Positions 1 through 12,660 of a stretch of DNA of 64,000 bases are shown here, piece by piece. This DNA comes from Chaunax sp. Z400 (lineage: Eukaryota; Chordata; Actinopteri; Lophiiformes; Chaunacidae): positions 12,319,501 to 12,383,500 of the forward strand of contig CM075201.1 in assembly GCA_037577475.1 (NCBI GenBank). Reading direction: 5' to 3'. Made by a program: the position numbers and the translations under genes. Positions within the stretch are counted from its first letter, which is position 1. The number at the start of each line of letters is the position of its first letter. Below the pieces are notes generated by a model that searched no databases, was not told the origin of the DNA, and saw nothing but the letters and a program-made list of their open reading frames with translations.

Positions 1-52
<52 letters not shown>
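1..52. repeat. (CTAT)n tetranucleotide microsatellite
   Basis: Thirteen uninterrupted CTAT units run from the first base of the window, so the tract is probably longer than seen here. Confidence 0.97.
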
Positions 53-1691
53 TCCCATCTCTGAGGTCTTCCTCACTTTGCTCAGCTCTCAAATCTGTGT
101 TTTCCCACAAACACAAGCAAGTTCACAAGAAAAATAATTGACTTCTTTTTTTATTCAAGATATCATTTATTTTCAAATATCCGTTAAATATAAAATGACC
201 AAAAATAACAAACAAAATAAAAAAGAATCTTCAAAATAGAGGAACTACTTATCAACTTGAAAATGAGCCACGGACCACCTGGACTCTGAGGCTCCTCAGG
301 AAATGGTATGCAAGATTCACAAACTGTAATCCATGAAATCAAGATAAGTGAGTTATGAGTGATGAGTCACTCCCCTGTTTGACATGAGAAAGCATTAGCA
401 TTTAAGCTACTTCCTCATCAGCGTCAAGCTCTAATTTATGCTGTGTGCTCAAAATGCAAAATTACAGGCAATAGCAGTACAAATACAGTATCAACAACTA
501 GTGCTGTACTTGAAATAGTAGTGCAGTACCATCTCAGCAAAGTGACAGTGATGTGGTTAGTGATAGCCAGCAAAGTAAAGTACAGGACTTCTAAAAACTC
601 AGATTAAAAACAAAAAACAAAATTGCCATTCATTTGTAGACATAAGGTAGGCCTATGTATCACCCAAAACCTCAGAAAGCAAACTGTCCACTCAATAGCA
701 ATGTTATTTATATTCATTCTCCTGCCTCCACACTTAAACATTACAATGCAGCCTATCACTGCACCCCTTGGTTCATAACTAAGACTGACTTTAGAACACA
801 TCACATGACTATCTGAGAAAGTTGTGTGGCTTTTGTTGGCAATGACAACACTGCATTCTATTAATTTACACATCAATTAATGTAGAATTACCAGGGTATC
901 TTAGGCTACATGTCATTTTAACTATAAATCAAGTAGGGAATGCACTGTATTTTATATTAATTAGGCCTCTTAAATCACTAGGAAACAGGCTTTTAAGTAT
1001 TTGCTCCATAAAAGTAAAACTTGTTAGACTGGCTCATCTCATTTGCTTAATTTGAGGCCCTTTGGCTAGGAGTTCTGTGAGTGTGTTTTCTCAACTGATC
1101 TTTGTTTGTACTGTATATGTATTTGTGCTGTTTCATATTTACATGAGTACTGCATGTAGTTTTGTTTTCATTGTTTACCCAGGGTAGAGTTTAAGCGAGC
1201 TATTCTCATTCTCATCGTAGTAAACCTCGGTTCCTTTATGGTTTTGTTGGTTGCCTGTAATTTCCTCAAAAAATTTCATTAAATCAAATAAATACATGAA
1301 TTAATTGCATTTAATTTCTGTTCTGTGCTCTAATCCAGACCTGGAGTCTTTATGTGAGGTGTTTGCATGTTCTCCTTTTCTCAGACAGTTTGAGGACTTG
1401 TGTTATAGATTAAGTGGTGACTAAATTGGTTATAGCCAAGGGGCAAATCAAATGGCTGGATGGATCAATCAGCCAGTCAAGAGTTAAATGCTTGCAAGCA
1501 ACAGCTAGTCTTGGTTAGTGGTGACTGAAATAAAAACTCTTAAGTAGGCAACAGATTTAAGTGGAAAATTGAGTAAAACCACTCCCATACAACCTGATTC
1601 ATGCAAAACAAAGCAAAACGAACATTTGCATATATGTATCTGTCCAACCACACTTCAGACATCACACAACTCATAAAACATGATGGATTGA

Positions 1692-1781
1692 CACCGGTTT
1701 ACCGGTTCTACTGCTTCCGTGTGGTTATAAAGTGTATGAACGGATATTAGAGCTGTCATAAGCCGCAGGTGGAGGACAGGT
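1692..1781 (+). promoter_or_regulatory. Possible promoter and noncoding-exon donor
   Basis: Two direct ACCGGTT units (about 1692-1706), a TATAAAG at 1726-1732 and a CAG/GTAAGC donor consensus (GT at 1780-1781) lie within 90 bases. Together they resemble a small promoter with a short noncoding first exon, possibly for b4galt4 5 kb downstream. This is motif reading only; the same signals can arise by chance in 64 kb. Confidence 0.2.
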
Positions 1782-3162
1782 AAGCTTTTATTCTAGGGCA
1801 GTACAGATACAAATTCAATGCGTTATCGATGATATTTCCCATGGAAGGTTCTTGACGTTTATAATCCCTGGAGAAAACTGTTGCCTCTTTTTGAAACAAG
1901 AAAGAGGACGATTTTGGAGAGGTGTTCTTTTGTCGGAGCCGTCAAATATTGCAGAGGAAATATCGCAGCGCAAATCGCTTTCTTTAAGACCTGGTTTTGG
2001 TGGGAGCAACAGTGATTAGGACTATTTAGTACAACTGCAATGGAGCAGAGCCACAGATACGTGTTTTCTCGTTCATCTGCGTTCAAACACAACCCTCCGG
2101 AGCTACCGTCCCAGTTGGTCTTTTCCTAAACCCCGTTTATCTCATCAGAGGGTTAAGTGTAGTGTTCTTTAAACTTGGTCAGCGTGTTGTGTCATGATAA
2201 CCACATGATGAAAAAGGTTTGTATTGGGCATGCTTGGAGCGTTTGTCATAGAATACCCCTGTCGAGTATGAACAACACAAGCTGGAATGCTGCAAAGCTT
2301 GACTGGTGACTTTTACAGAAATTTAAATTAGGAGTGGAGAAGTGCCGCTGGTTCCTTTTCAGCAGGAACTCTCAAATGCGTACAAACTGATGCCCACGAA
2401 AGCAGAGGCAATTATATGATCTTTCCCATACGGGTCAAATTCTGTTGTGAATTACCTTTTTTACTCTATCATAGTTAATCCGGTTTACCAATCTTAACCA
2501 CTATGTTCTTCTCTCTCTCTCTTTGTGGTGCCAACCAAAAGGCAAACATAATAACAAACAAAAACTAATAAGTGGTGAAGATGGGGGATAATTCATATGC
2601 ATTTTTTTAACATTATTCTACTTGAATGTTGGGTTTCTCAGGGCCAAGCAGTCAGTTCAGAACAAAACCTTCCTCTGACCAGGACCTATTTACCTAAGAA
2701 TTATGAGGAGTTGCCAGTTTCAACTATCATGTTACTTAACAGTTTAGCAACTTTTTAAGTTGCTGCTTCATTCTGAGTATTTGAATGTAGCCAGCTGGCT
2801 GCATTTTGACAAAGTGAATCCAATTTAATAGTACCTTGGAATCATTAATTTATTTGTCAGTTTGATTGTCCATTTAATGAAAGTAATTTTTCATTCACAT
2901 TGACCTTCGTTTCTCATAGAACAAGGAGCAGAAAGAGACAAGTGATTGATCTAAATGAAATAATTTATTATAAAATAAATAATTTCGAATGCGCAATAAA
3001 CAGGATTGGTTTGATGGGATGAAACCATTGAAGACATAAATGAATGAAATGGTTATGAAATAATTATCCAATCAGGACAACAGGTTGTGAGTCAGGGCTG
3101 GTTAATGTGAAAATATATGATCTTAAGGAAATAACCAACGTTTACCAAAAGACAGTGGTTAG

Positions 3163-3164
<2 letters not shown>

Positions 3165-3234
<70 letters not shown>
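3165..3234. repeat. (AT)35 microsatellite
   Basis: Seventy bases of uninterrupted alternating A and T. The repeat is self-complementary, so it can form a hairpin or cruciform, and its length is likely to vary between individuals. The tyrosine/isoleucine repeat open frames across it are artefacts. Confidence 0.98.
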
Positions 3235-3237
<3 letters not shown>

Positions 3238-5892
3238 TTATGTTTAAGTTAGTTAAATTAGTTTGTCCAGTAGATAGTGCTCTGATGCCATTCTTTACAA
3301 AACTGAGCGATATGATGTGGAAAAGCACTAGTCAGTATAATGTCTCCATTGGTGTTATATATCTTTAAACACACGAGTCCATCCTCTTCACTTGTACTGC
3401 CAGAGGAGCAGGAGGACATTAGGATTAGTGTTTAAACATTACAAATGTTGTAATGTAACCATAAAGAAGCTGAACTGTGGAGCTTGTAAAACTGAAATTA
3501 ATTTTATTATTTTGAAAAGTAATCATGTTGCATTAACTATGATAAACATAAAACCAACATGCAAGTAAAGGGAACACAAATAGACATCTGAATAGAAGAA
3601 AGAACCTGACAGGAAAAACAAACAATGAACATGCTGAAGGAAGTCTATGAGCATTTTGGTGCAGATCCTTCAGAAAAAGGCGGGCAGCTTACTTATCGCA
3701 AGACTCTGACATCTGCAAACAGTGCAGGCCCATCTCACATGTTAATGCCATTCTCGCAATAGGCCCACATCACACAGTCGTGTCCTCACTGTATGGAGGA
3801 GGTATAGAAAAAATGGAGGAACAGCTTGCAGAGGGCACTGTTTATTCTAATCCAAACTGATTGTCAACTGCAGGATACCAGAAAAAGAGACTCTTGGACT
3901 ATGAAGTAGTAAAAGAAAAATAGTATGAAAGAGGGTATTCTGTATGCATCAAGTATATTTTGCTGATAATACTTGAATAATTCATTGAAATGCAAATTTT
4001 GAACATAGGACTTGTGGATAGTTCAACTTTTATAAGAAATGGATTTGAGTAATTCATCTTTCACCACATTAATGAGTCTTGAAAGGCCTTTGACAACTTA
4101 AGAGGTTAAATGTACTGAATGAATTTGCCTAAAGGCCAAACAAGGCTTGAACAATTGGACACCACCACACTAATAAATGCGCCCCAAGGGCATTTCTCAG
4201 GAAAAAGATGACATACAAAATCCACAACATATAAATGAAGGGGATGACATATCATGCTTCAGGCTAACAGTCAAACCACATAATAAACTTTAATTACAGA
4301 GTAGAGTTATTTGAGATAGGATTAATTATTGCAATAGCAATTCCAGAACAGACAATAATAAAAAGTGATAGGATGTTGACACAGAAAACAACAGCAAAAA
4401 ACTGTAATTTATATTCAATGCATTGTTTATGTTTTGCCATTTATTAAACACTGAAGATAGCTGCTTAAAAATTAAAAGCCCATTTGAGGAGTACATGACC
4501 TCCAACATTGCTCAACTGGAGGATAACATGCTGAGATATTGAGTATCCTGGCTGACCTGAAGTGGGCTGAGGAGCAGCTGGACAACCACTCTGTTTGCAG
4601 GAAGAAAAAAAAACAACTTAATTCTTTGAGCCCCAGTGTAGCCCAGCATGTTGTCACCGGGGCGAGATGACACACATAATGGACCGAATGACTGGGAAGT
4701 CCTGCTGGATGGAATATTTGTCACAGGCATAAAAACAAATAACTTAACTCTCCTGAACTCCTTTGCTAAATATTATGTAATTCAAAGTTAAGCCAATTGT
4801 CAACAACCCTTACCTTGAAGATCAAGTACTAGACATTACATACGTCATCGTTTGAGCGTCCTTACGCTACGCATAAAAGAACGACAACTTCCTATCTGTG
4901 ATTCTGTCTTCAAAATAAAAGTGATTTAGGGGCTGCCGCCTGTGAATCTCATGTTTCCAATAGAATAAAATAGGTACACACAATCTTTCTGAGTTGAATG
5001 CTGAATATGTTTAAATGAATCATTTGTCAAGAAATATGCCACCAAAGGACATCTGACGTCTTTACTGTTTATCACCAGATATATAATTAGCTAAGAATTT
5101 CGACTTGATGGGAAGAAATGTTTTTACTGGAAAGTTTTTCCCCCCTCTCTACACTATATGTACTGATTTTCTCCAAACATGTTGTATTACCAAAACTTTT
5201 ATTGTGAAATACATTAAGCAGACTGACGTTGACTTCACATCCTGTCGTCGTTTCTTGGTTGATTGATACCAGGTAAGAGGCGCAGACCGAACGAATAACC
5301 ATACCTCTAAGGACAGCATTTAATGAATTTGGTCTAAACTTGTGCTGTGTTTCGTCTTTACATTATCCAACTATCAGTGCTAATATTTAATTTTAACAGC
5401 ACCTTCCGTATCTTAACTACAGCGTTTCAGTGTCAGCTAGCTTACTAACGTTACAATAACTCTGCAAGGGGTCTTGTGGTTGTAGTCAAATTACAGCCAG
5501 TTCGGCGACCAGTTCTGTGGTGTTTCTCCTCCATCATTTTATCCAGTGAGGTCAAACTAAAAGGTACTAATTTCCTTGAGTATTCAAATGAATAACAGAA
5601 GACGTCATGGTGTTGTTTCGACCTAATCCGCGTTAGTTTGTCTGTCACTCCCCAAAACTAAGAGAGTGGGTGGGACATTAAGCTAAACACGTCAAAGCTT
5701 TTCTTAACATCATAGCTACTTGGCAATGAATGGAAATGATAGACTGTGTGTTTGCTTGATGCTTGTTCGTAAATTTTTGACCGGACATGAATTGGCCTGC
5801 AGAGATTAATCGATAATTAAACTACAGCAGTCAAGAGTTCAAACCTCCACCAGCGCAGTTCAGTTTCCTCATTTTGTCATCACATCTATAAG

Positions 5893-6055
5893 CAGAGGTG
5901 GCAAAAGTACATACATTCTTTACTCAAGTAGAAGTACAATTACTTGTGTAAAAAAGACCGGTAAAAATATTGATTCTTTTTTACTCAAGTAAAAGTGAAA
6001 ATGTACACAATCTGAAATGTACTCAGTATGAAACTAAAAAGTAGCCCTTTGGAGG
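5893..6055. repeat. Dispersed fish repeat remnant (TACTCAAGTA type)
   Basis: The stretch begins with a GCAGAGGTGG-like end and repeats phrases such as TTTACTCAAGTAGAAGTAC and TTTACTCAAGTAAAAGT. I recall this as a very abundant short interspersed family in percomorph genomes, probably a non-autonomous DNA transposon. A related piece lies near 19.5 kb, and an opposite-end piece near 49.1 kb. The family name was not checked against a library. Confidence 0.6.
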
Positions 6056-6801
6056 ACATTTCTACCAGCTCTTTTGTGCTAACCTGACTGAACCTCATGT
6101 CATATTAATATGGTACAATATTAATTTAAGAGTTTAGGAACTTTATTTCACCTTCTATTACGGTCATTCACAGACAAAGGATTTATTCAGTTTGGGTGAC
6201 CATTATGTTAAAAAGTGGATAGAGAAAACTCTGACACCACGCCTTTTCTTCTTTTCTTTGTCGTCAAGTTTCTAGTTCTTTTGTGTTTTACATTTATTGT
6301 GTTGTTTCATCTGTTGTGCATGATAAGGATACTGACGGATACACCAAGGAATCAACTTTTCTATGTCCATTTACTTTGAAACCAGTCTTGTTGTCAGGAA
6401 AGAGTATTGACCCTGCTTTGAAAATGTAAGAAATAGAAAATACAAACATTTGTGTTAACATGTTTGGCGTGAAAATGAACACCTGTGTGCAGTGTGACAC
6501 TAACTTTGCCCAAGGACGCAGAACAAGACAGGTGTGTCATTACTGGGTGTAGAATTACCATTCAGGAAGCTCTTTTCTGTAGCCTCTGAACAAAGAAATA
6601 AAGATCAAATTAGTAAAATGAGGTCACACTTCCCCAGTATCTTGGATTGTTTCCAAAGAAAACGTATGGTTTTTTTTAATGTCATTTTCAAACTAAACCA
6701 GCCTTTTAAGATATACATGAGCTGACAATTTCGTGTTAGATCAAATGTAATGCAGGTATGATCATTTTTGGTAGTAACATGTTTTCTCTCTTCATTTACA
6801 G

Positions 6802-7083
6802 TTGCTGGAGAGCTCAAGTTTTTGCTGTCACCCCTGAAGCTGGATTTTGAGAGTTTAGCGATGGATTTTCACCAATGAGTTTTCTATACTTCACAGTGAT
6901 CATCTGATTCATGTCGATTTACTGTATCGCTCAGCAGCTTGTTTCATCACCATGGGACTACTGATTAGCAAAACATATAGCAGTCAGTATTTTTACTGAA
7001 ATGTCCTGCACCAAGGAAATCTATAACTAAACACATCTTCAGTTGCCAAATTCACAGATTGACATTAGCGCAGTCATACAGCC
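6802..7083 (+). other. b4galt4: b4galt4 5' untranslated exon part
   Basis: A pyrimidine-rich tract ending TTTACAG (AG at 6800-6801) is a good 3' splice site, so the first coding exon probably starts at 6802 and carries about 282 bases of 5' UTR before the ATG at 7084. This implies at least one noncoding exon further upstream. Support is splice consensus only. Confidence 0.45.
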
Positions 7084-7560
7084 ATGAACTTCTGTATGCC
7101 TGCATTCAAGATTTTGTGGAGAGTGAAGTATTTTGTAGTGCTCTTTTTGTCACTCTCAGTGCTAGCATGGATCGCAACATTTTCAAGCGATGAAATGAAA
7201 TCCATTCAACTTTCCTCTGACATGACACAAGATAATGTGGACGAAGACGACCTGCTGAGGGATAAACTCAACCCTGAGACGGTGGCACCCAGTCCCGCAA
7301 AGACCCCATTTATCTCTACAACAAAAAGCCAGTGCCCTCAGGAGTCCCCATTGCTACGTAAGTAGACACGAGTGTAGTCATCTTTTCAGATGTAAATCAG
7401 ATCATCTTATGGCGTCTGTTTGTTATCAGTATTTGTTTGCGCTTTCTTTCTGTAAGTGCTCAAGGTATACATTGACAGAGTAGATGAATGAATTGCAGTG
7501 CAAATAAGTTCGCTGCTATGCAATAAACAAGACAAGTCATTAAGCCTCTGACTTTATCTA

Positions 7561-7631
<71 letters not shown>

Positions 7632-9788
7632 TTGTGGTGCATCAAGTTGTCTCGAGAAAATGTTTGATATGACAGCTGTTACAAATTGTTTATAGAGGTT
7701 ATATTTGTTAACTTCATAGACGGAGTTCTTAAGCTGTCCTTTGAGTCCTCTCTGAAAATGGTGGATGTTCAGAAGGAGAACAAAGCAGTGCATGACGGCG
7801 GGTATGAGCCCAAAGACTGCATAGCGAGGCAGAGCGTAGCCATCCTCATCCCTCATCGCAACAGAGAGAAACACCTCCTGTACCTCCTGCACCACCTGCA
7901 CCCCTTTCTGCAGCGGCAGCAGTTACACTACAGCATTTATGTCATCCACCAGGTATTGCTCCACCTCATGCACAGTTATGCCATACAGTTTTCATATAAA
8001 AGCACTGATTGGGATGGTAAACAACAATAAACACATGCTACTTAACTGTGTTGTACTGACACTGGCCAGTATTGGTCGATCATATCAGGGAATTGCACTG
8101 AAATGTATGAGTATTTGTAAATGTTGAGTTTAAGTAGTTATTCAAGATGACACCTGCAACTCATGTTTTTCTTTTACAGAAATTCCCCTGAACCAGTTTC
8201 ACGACCTAAAGTAATCATTCATGACGTAAAATGTATGAATGTAAAATAAATGTCTAAGTTCAATCACAATACGTAATCCATTCAAATGAAAATGTGAAAA
8301 GCAATTCATGGGCAGCAAAATAATGTTCGGATATAAATTAAGTATTTTAAGAAGAAATGTTTGTTATCAGTAACTAAAACACAAAACTACAGAGCAGTTA
8401 AACACTGTACCAGAGCTGGTTTAAACTATTGGTCTGTAATTTGAATGCAGTTGATACACAATCACGTGTCCAGATTAGTTGTTTTTTTAAAAATCTTTAA
8501 AATCTGCTTTATAATATTTACGTTCCTCTGTGGCCATCTGGTCACAAAACAAATTAAGCATATTCAAATTCATTTTGTCCCAGATTAGCCTGAAAATGAT
8601 GACACCACTGTAAAAATGAACATTTTACAATGATTCACTAGCATAAAATTATTACTCAACCATTATATAGTTAACTACTTCTTGTTGACTCTCCTACCTA
8701 TTAAATTTTTTTATCAGTGGTAGAAGCATAGTGATATGTCAGATACAACAGAAGAACAGACATTTATACTGAGCTTTGAACTGTGCATAGTTAGGAAAGA
8801 CTCTCTCTTTTTTTGAAGGCTGGTGATACAACCTTTAACCGTGCAAAGTTATTGAATATTGGATATTTGGAGGCACTGAAGGACTACAAATGGGATTGTT
8901 TCATCTTCCATGATGTCGACTTGATTCCTGAAAATGACTACAATTTATACGTCTGTGAAAACCAACCCAAACACTTAGTGGTTGGACGGAATGTCACAGG
9001 ATACAAGTAAGTGTATGACTAAGGAGTGAAATCTTCTAAGTCATCGTTTTTTTTTACTAAATGAACAGCACAGTATTAACAGGCGGTGGTCTCCTCAGGC
9101 CTGATACTGGCTTGAAAGCCCTGATATGATCTTCAAACAAAGAGCTAATACTGTTGTTCATATTCTTCCTCTCTCAGGCTGCGTTACAAAGGCTACTTTG
9201 GAGGAGTTACAGCGATGAGCAGAGACCAGTTTTTACAAGTGAATGGATTCTCCAACAATTACTGGGGTTGGGGTGGAGAAGATGATGACCTTCGTGTCAG
9301 GTGGGCTAAACAAAAATGGAAACTGTTTAAGAATCAGTTTTTCTCTGATATCTGATGTGAATGATGTATATACTCATTCATTCATTCGTTCATTCACTGA
9401 TGCATGTGGGTCTGTTGTCTCATGCAGAGTTACCCTGCAGAAAATGGAGATTTTGAGGCCGCCTGCTGATATAGCTCGCTATACCATGGTGTTTCACAAA
9501 AGGGACAGTGGCAATGAAGTAAATCACAACAGGTCAATAACTGTGGAGATGAGAATAATGTGTTGAAGCATATTATAGGTCAATTAAATGAATGCATCCT
9601 GATTTGTACAGCAAATTGATTTATTTAATGGAATTCTTGTTTTGCTTCCTAGGATGAATTTGTTAGCAAAAGTACCTAAAGTATGGAGACAGGATGGACT
9701 CAACAGCTGCTCATATAAGACTCTGTCAGTAAAGAGGTGGCCCCTTTATGTGAATGTTACTGTGGACCTTGGTAAGACACAGAGTTAA
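7084..9788 (+). CDS. b4galt4: Beta-1,4-galactosyltransferase 4
   Basis: This Golgi type II membrane enzyme transfers galactose from UDP-galactose to N-acetylglucosamine-ended glycans and glycolipids. Exons by frame and splice sites: 7084-7357, 7720-7952, 8819-9006, 9178-9300, 9428-9532, 9653-9788, giving 1059 bases and 352 residues (human B4GALT4 is 344). Residues about 17-33 form the single membrane anchor, followed by a poorly conserved stem. The catalytic domain has the GT7 N-terminal block (VAILIPHRNREKHLLYLLHH), the metal-binding DVD at 201-203, the acceptor/catalytic WGWGGEDDD at 261-269, and M293 and H296 matching the other two manganese ligands of B4GALT1. The run HLHPFLQRQQL and the HLVVGRN block fit B4GALT4 better than its paralogues, from memory. 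The start has a good GCCATGA context. The stop follows read-through of a GTAAGA sequence at 9772-9777 that itself resembles a donor, so the last four residues are less certain. Confidence 0.93.
7563..7628. repeat. (AT)33 microsatellite in b4galt4 intron 1
   Basis: Sixty-six bases of alternating A and T, ending 91 bases before the exon 2 start at 7720. It is a second long AT tract, similar in size to that at 3165. Confidence 0.98.
9374..9399. repeat. Short (ATTC)n repeat in b4galt4 intron 4
   Basis: About six imperfect ATTC units, with one G substitution, sit between coding exons 4 and 5. Confidence 0.8.
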
Positions 9789-10090
9789 GATTCCAAACAG
9801 AAAGTCTGCTGTTACCAAAAAAATCTGATATATTTTATACAAAATGTTATGGACCACTGACTGCAGACAAGCTGCTACATGTATACAAGACACATATAAA
9901 GCACACAAAAGGCACATTATTGTTTCTAGTTTATACATTAAAATTAAGTTTAGCTCACAACTTACCGATCTTTGCCTATAAAGTGGCCTTTTATTCTGTA
10001 CATTGTTATAAGCCAGCAAAAATCTAATATTTTTTTCTTTCAACCATTGTTTGGCTTTTGTCAAATAAAGAAACTGGCCTGTAAATATCT
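9789..10090 (+). other. b4galt4: b4galt4 3' UTR with AATAAA signal
   Basis: After the stop at 9788 there is no further homologous coding sequence. A canonical AATAAA lies at 10064-10069, which would give a 3' UTR of about 300 bases. Transcript data could show a longer end, because other AATAAA words occur further downstream (for example near 11504). Confidence 0.5.
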
Positions 10091-10589
10091 ATGTATTTAA
10101 AAAACATTGGTAAAATGCAGTCAGTCAGAGTTGAACTGATCACAGTTATCAATATTTCTCCCTCAGCTCCTGTGACATTTTTTGCTCCTATTTGGGCATA
10201 ACTATTTGCATCTTTTAACCTGAGCAGAAGTTTAATAAGATAACTGATGACGCCTCTGTAGATGAGCAGAAACTATTGAATGAAGTTATTGTTAAGTTTG
10301 AGTCAAGGCTGCCTGGACTCTTCAAGACAATCACACAATAGACTTGTTTTTTTTGTTTGTTTTGTTTTTTGACAATGACATGTAAATGTCAAACAGCAGT
10401 CAATGTTCTCTGGTGTTAAGCAACATTGAGTCAGTTCATCGGATTAATTTGCATTAATTCTGCCTTAAATACATTTTTGTGCGCTAGATGCTAGAAAGAC
10501 GAAGCAAAAGGCAACAGAGCCTAGATGTATTCATCAAAGTTACCAGTTTTTAGTTAGTTTTGAAGTTATTCACTTATATTTATAAGCAT

Positions 10590-10755
10590 TAAATACTCTG
10601 GATTCCATGGGTCCAAAAGGCTCCACTTTAGTACTTTAGAAAGCTCTGAAAAGAGATCAAAAGTTTTTGAGTTATGCTTTGTAAACAAAATGTGGCGTGC
10701 AGAACCCGTTGCTATATCATCCTCCTCACTTCTTTCATGGTGGGGGATAATAATG
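10590..10755. repeat. Dispersed repeat remnant (GAGTTATG...GGGGGATAAT type)
   Basis: The words AGTTTTTGAGTTATGC and, about 100 bases later, GCTATATCATCC and GGTGGGGGATAATAA match a family I recall as common in fish genomes. Pieces with the same phrasing occur at about 16955-17210 and 57930-58185. The full family structure is not visible here. Confidence 0.5.
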
Positions 10756-12361
10756 CAATACATCTGAGGTCTTCCTCCACTACAACAGACCTGTTAGATT
10801 ACCAGTTACATTATAAATGTGAGCATTGGTACTGAGCATATAGAATGTCAAACAACATATGAAGAGCTCACAAACAGCTGAAAAGCAATAATGTATGAAG
10901 AGCCGGTCATATCAAATGATATCCAATTGAAATATGTTGGTCTGACAATAGTGATCAAATATATTGATATCGGTGCTGAGAGACATGAAACGATGCCCCG
11001 TTAATGTTATTAGTTACCTTTGTGCATTTCCTGCTATTGTGTCAAAATGTCTGCTGTGAAGAGGCATTTTAGGTAATAATTAGTTCTTATTTCTGTTTTA
11101 ATATTATGTAGGCACTGTAAACCTCTGGCCTCTCTATCATTTACCTGATATTATGACTAGTTTTTAAAGAAAAGCCTTGGGCTGCTTTGGGCCAACTCAC
11201 TTGATTTTACAGTTTTTGGATGAATGGTGTTTTTGTTTTTATGTTTTCGATAAGACGGTTTCTTATATGGCATGTTTTTCTTTATGAGTCCTTAAGCAGG
11301 ACTTACTGGGTGGTGGACTCTTTTTTTTTTTTTTACTTTCCTAACATGTTACAATTATGATTACGTCATTACATATTAAAATTTATATTTTATTTGTATG
11401 TGAAGAAATTTTAATCAATCTGCATACTTTATTTTAATTGTTGCATGCTGCTTAGACATTTTTATCTGTAATATCTAGGATTTATTGGGGGTACTAATCA
11501 GTACAATAAATGATTTGTTTTTTTAAATCAATGATATCCCTGCGTACTTTTGCCTTATTATATTATTGACATCCTGATGCAAATTCAAACCATACCCAGG
11601 AGCTTTGCACTGCACATTGCCAGGAACACTCTTCTCGCCAGCTCCCCTCCTAGGGTTGGCTGCTGGACTGAATGTACTTCATTGAAATTGCTTCATCCTG
11701 TGTACATACAATGCCATAGATAATACTCTGTATTAGTAATATTTCAAGGAATTTCTTAAATTCACAGTCCCACTATCAGCCAGCCTGCAATGCACAAACC
11801 TGACCACAGTGGGGCCTTGAGTTTAAGATGTTCACTACTGGAAGGTTGAGTGAAATGAATGAGGACTCTTGTCCTTGTCAGCGACTGAAAGATTACCTTT
11901 TTGCCGTGCGCTTTACACAGTAGCAACCTTAGTAAATGCATCATGATAACAACCTTAAGTCTTGTTTTGCTGAAATGTGTCCCACACAGCACAAGCATGG
12001 ATCATATAATGACAACACATTCTAATTGTAATTGAACTATATTTTTAACTCAGGAAAACATGAACAAAGAACTAGGATCTGAATAAATGTTTCCAGTGTC
12101 AGAGGTGGTGCTATTACAAAAGGACCTGGCTTAGATTGAACACTACATTACTTGATCAAACAAGTCAGAGCCTCACATTTTTATTTTAAAGGCATAAAGT
12201 CATCTCTCCATGACTCATTTTCACCCCTAACATACTGCTGAGGACAACTGGAATCCCCTTTTATGATTGAATTTCCATTATGTTTTCTGTGCACAATGAT
12301 CTAGTTGTACTTATTTTTGAGTTGTCCCTCAACCACATCTGTAGTGTCACAATGACAACAA

Positions 12362-12660
12362 CCCCCATTGTTAAAAAGTATTCGCTCCCCTGAACTTAAT
12401 AGTGTGTTGTGCCACCTTTAGCAGCAACAACTGCAACCAAATACTTCTGATAACTGGGCATCAGTCTCTTCATCACTGTGATGGAATTTTGTCCCACTCT
12501 TCATTGCAGGACAGCTTTAATGCAGCCACATTGGAGGATTTGTGAGCATGAGCTGCTCTTTTCAGGTCCCGCCACAGCATCTCAGACTGACGGGAATTCA
12601 TTGCCAGATTTGTGTGTACCCAGTTTCTAGAATACAATGACATCATAGCCAGACTGACCA
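12362..12660 (-). mobile_element. Tc1/mariner-like element remnant
   Basis: The - strand retains the 3' part of a Tc1-like transposase followed by terminal sequence containing AAAAAGTATTCGCTCCCC, which resembles the inverted-repeat region of this fish family (recalled, not searched). No matching opposite end and no TA duplication could be identified, so only a fragment of the element remains. Confidence 0.75.
12396..12615 (-). pseudogene. Decayed Tc1-like transposase, C-terminal fragment
   Basis: On the - strand the frame reads the Tc1 C-terminal hallmark EMLWRDLKRAAHAHKSSNVA, then EEWDKIPSQ, then a stop codon. In the same frame it continues as YLVAVVAAKGGTTHY and ends at TAA (12396-12398), which is where intact relatives end. 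The internal TGA, the corrupted segment before EMLW (where intact members have a DLNPIE-type motif) and the absence of the DDE catalytic core show that it is dead. Confidence 0.8.

Larger units (their letters stand above)
53..6801. other. No coding sequence recognised; upstream flank of b4galt4
   Basis: I read both strands and found only short, unconvincing open frames. The stretch holds an (AT)n microsatellite near 3.2 kb, a dispersed-repeat remnant near 5.9-6.05 kb, and two strong 5' splice-site-like sequences (CAG then GTAAGC at 1780; CAG then GTAAGA at 5273) that could end noncoding first exons of b4galt4. The human neighbour on this side, UPK1B, was not recognised in these bases. Confidence 0.6.

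Noticed and set aside
7554..7901. 115-codon frame on the - strand through the AT array
   Set aside because: Its YIYIYI repeat is the microsatellite and the rest is antisense to b4galt4 exon 2.
7686..7952. Earlier acceptor for b4galt4 exon 2 (after TTTATAG near 7695)
   Set aside because: It would keep the frame but insert extra residues absent from human B4GALT4; the acceptor at 7718-7719 aligns LHGVLKLSF with the human LRGQSKLIF.
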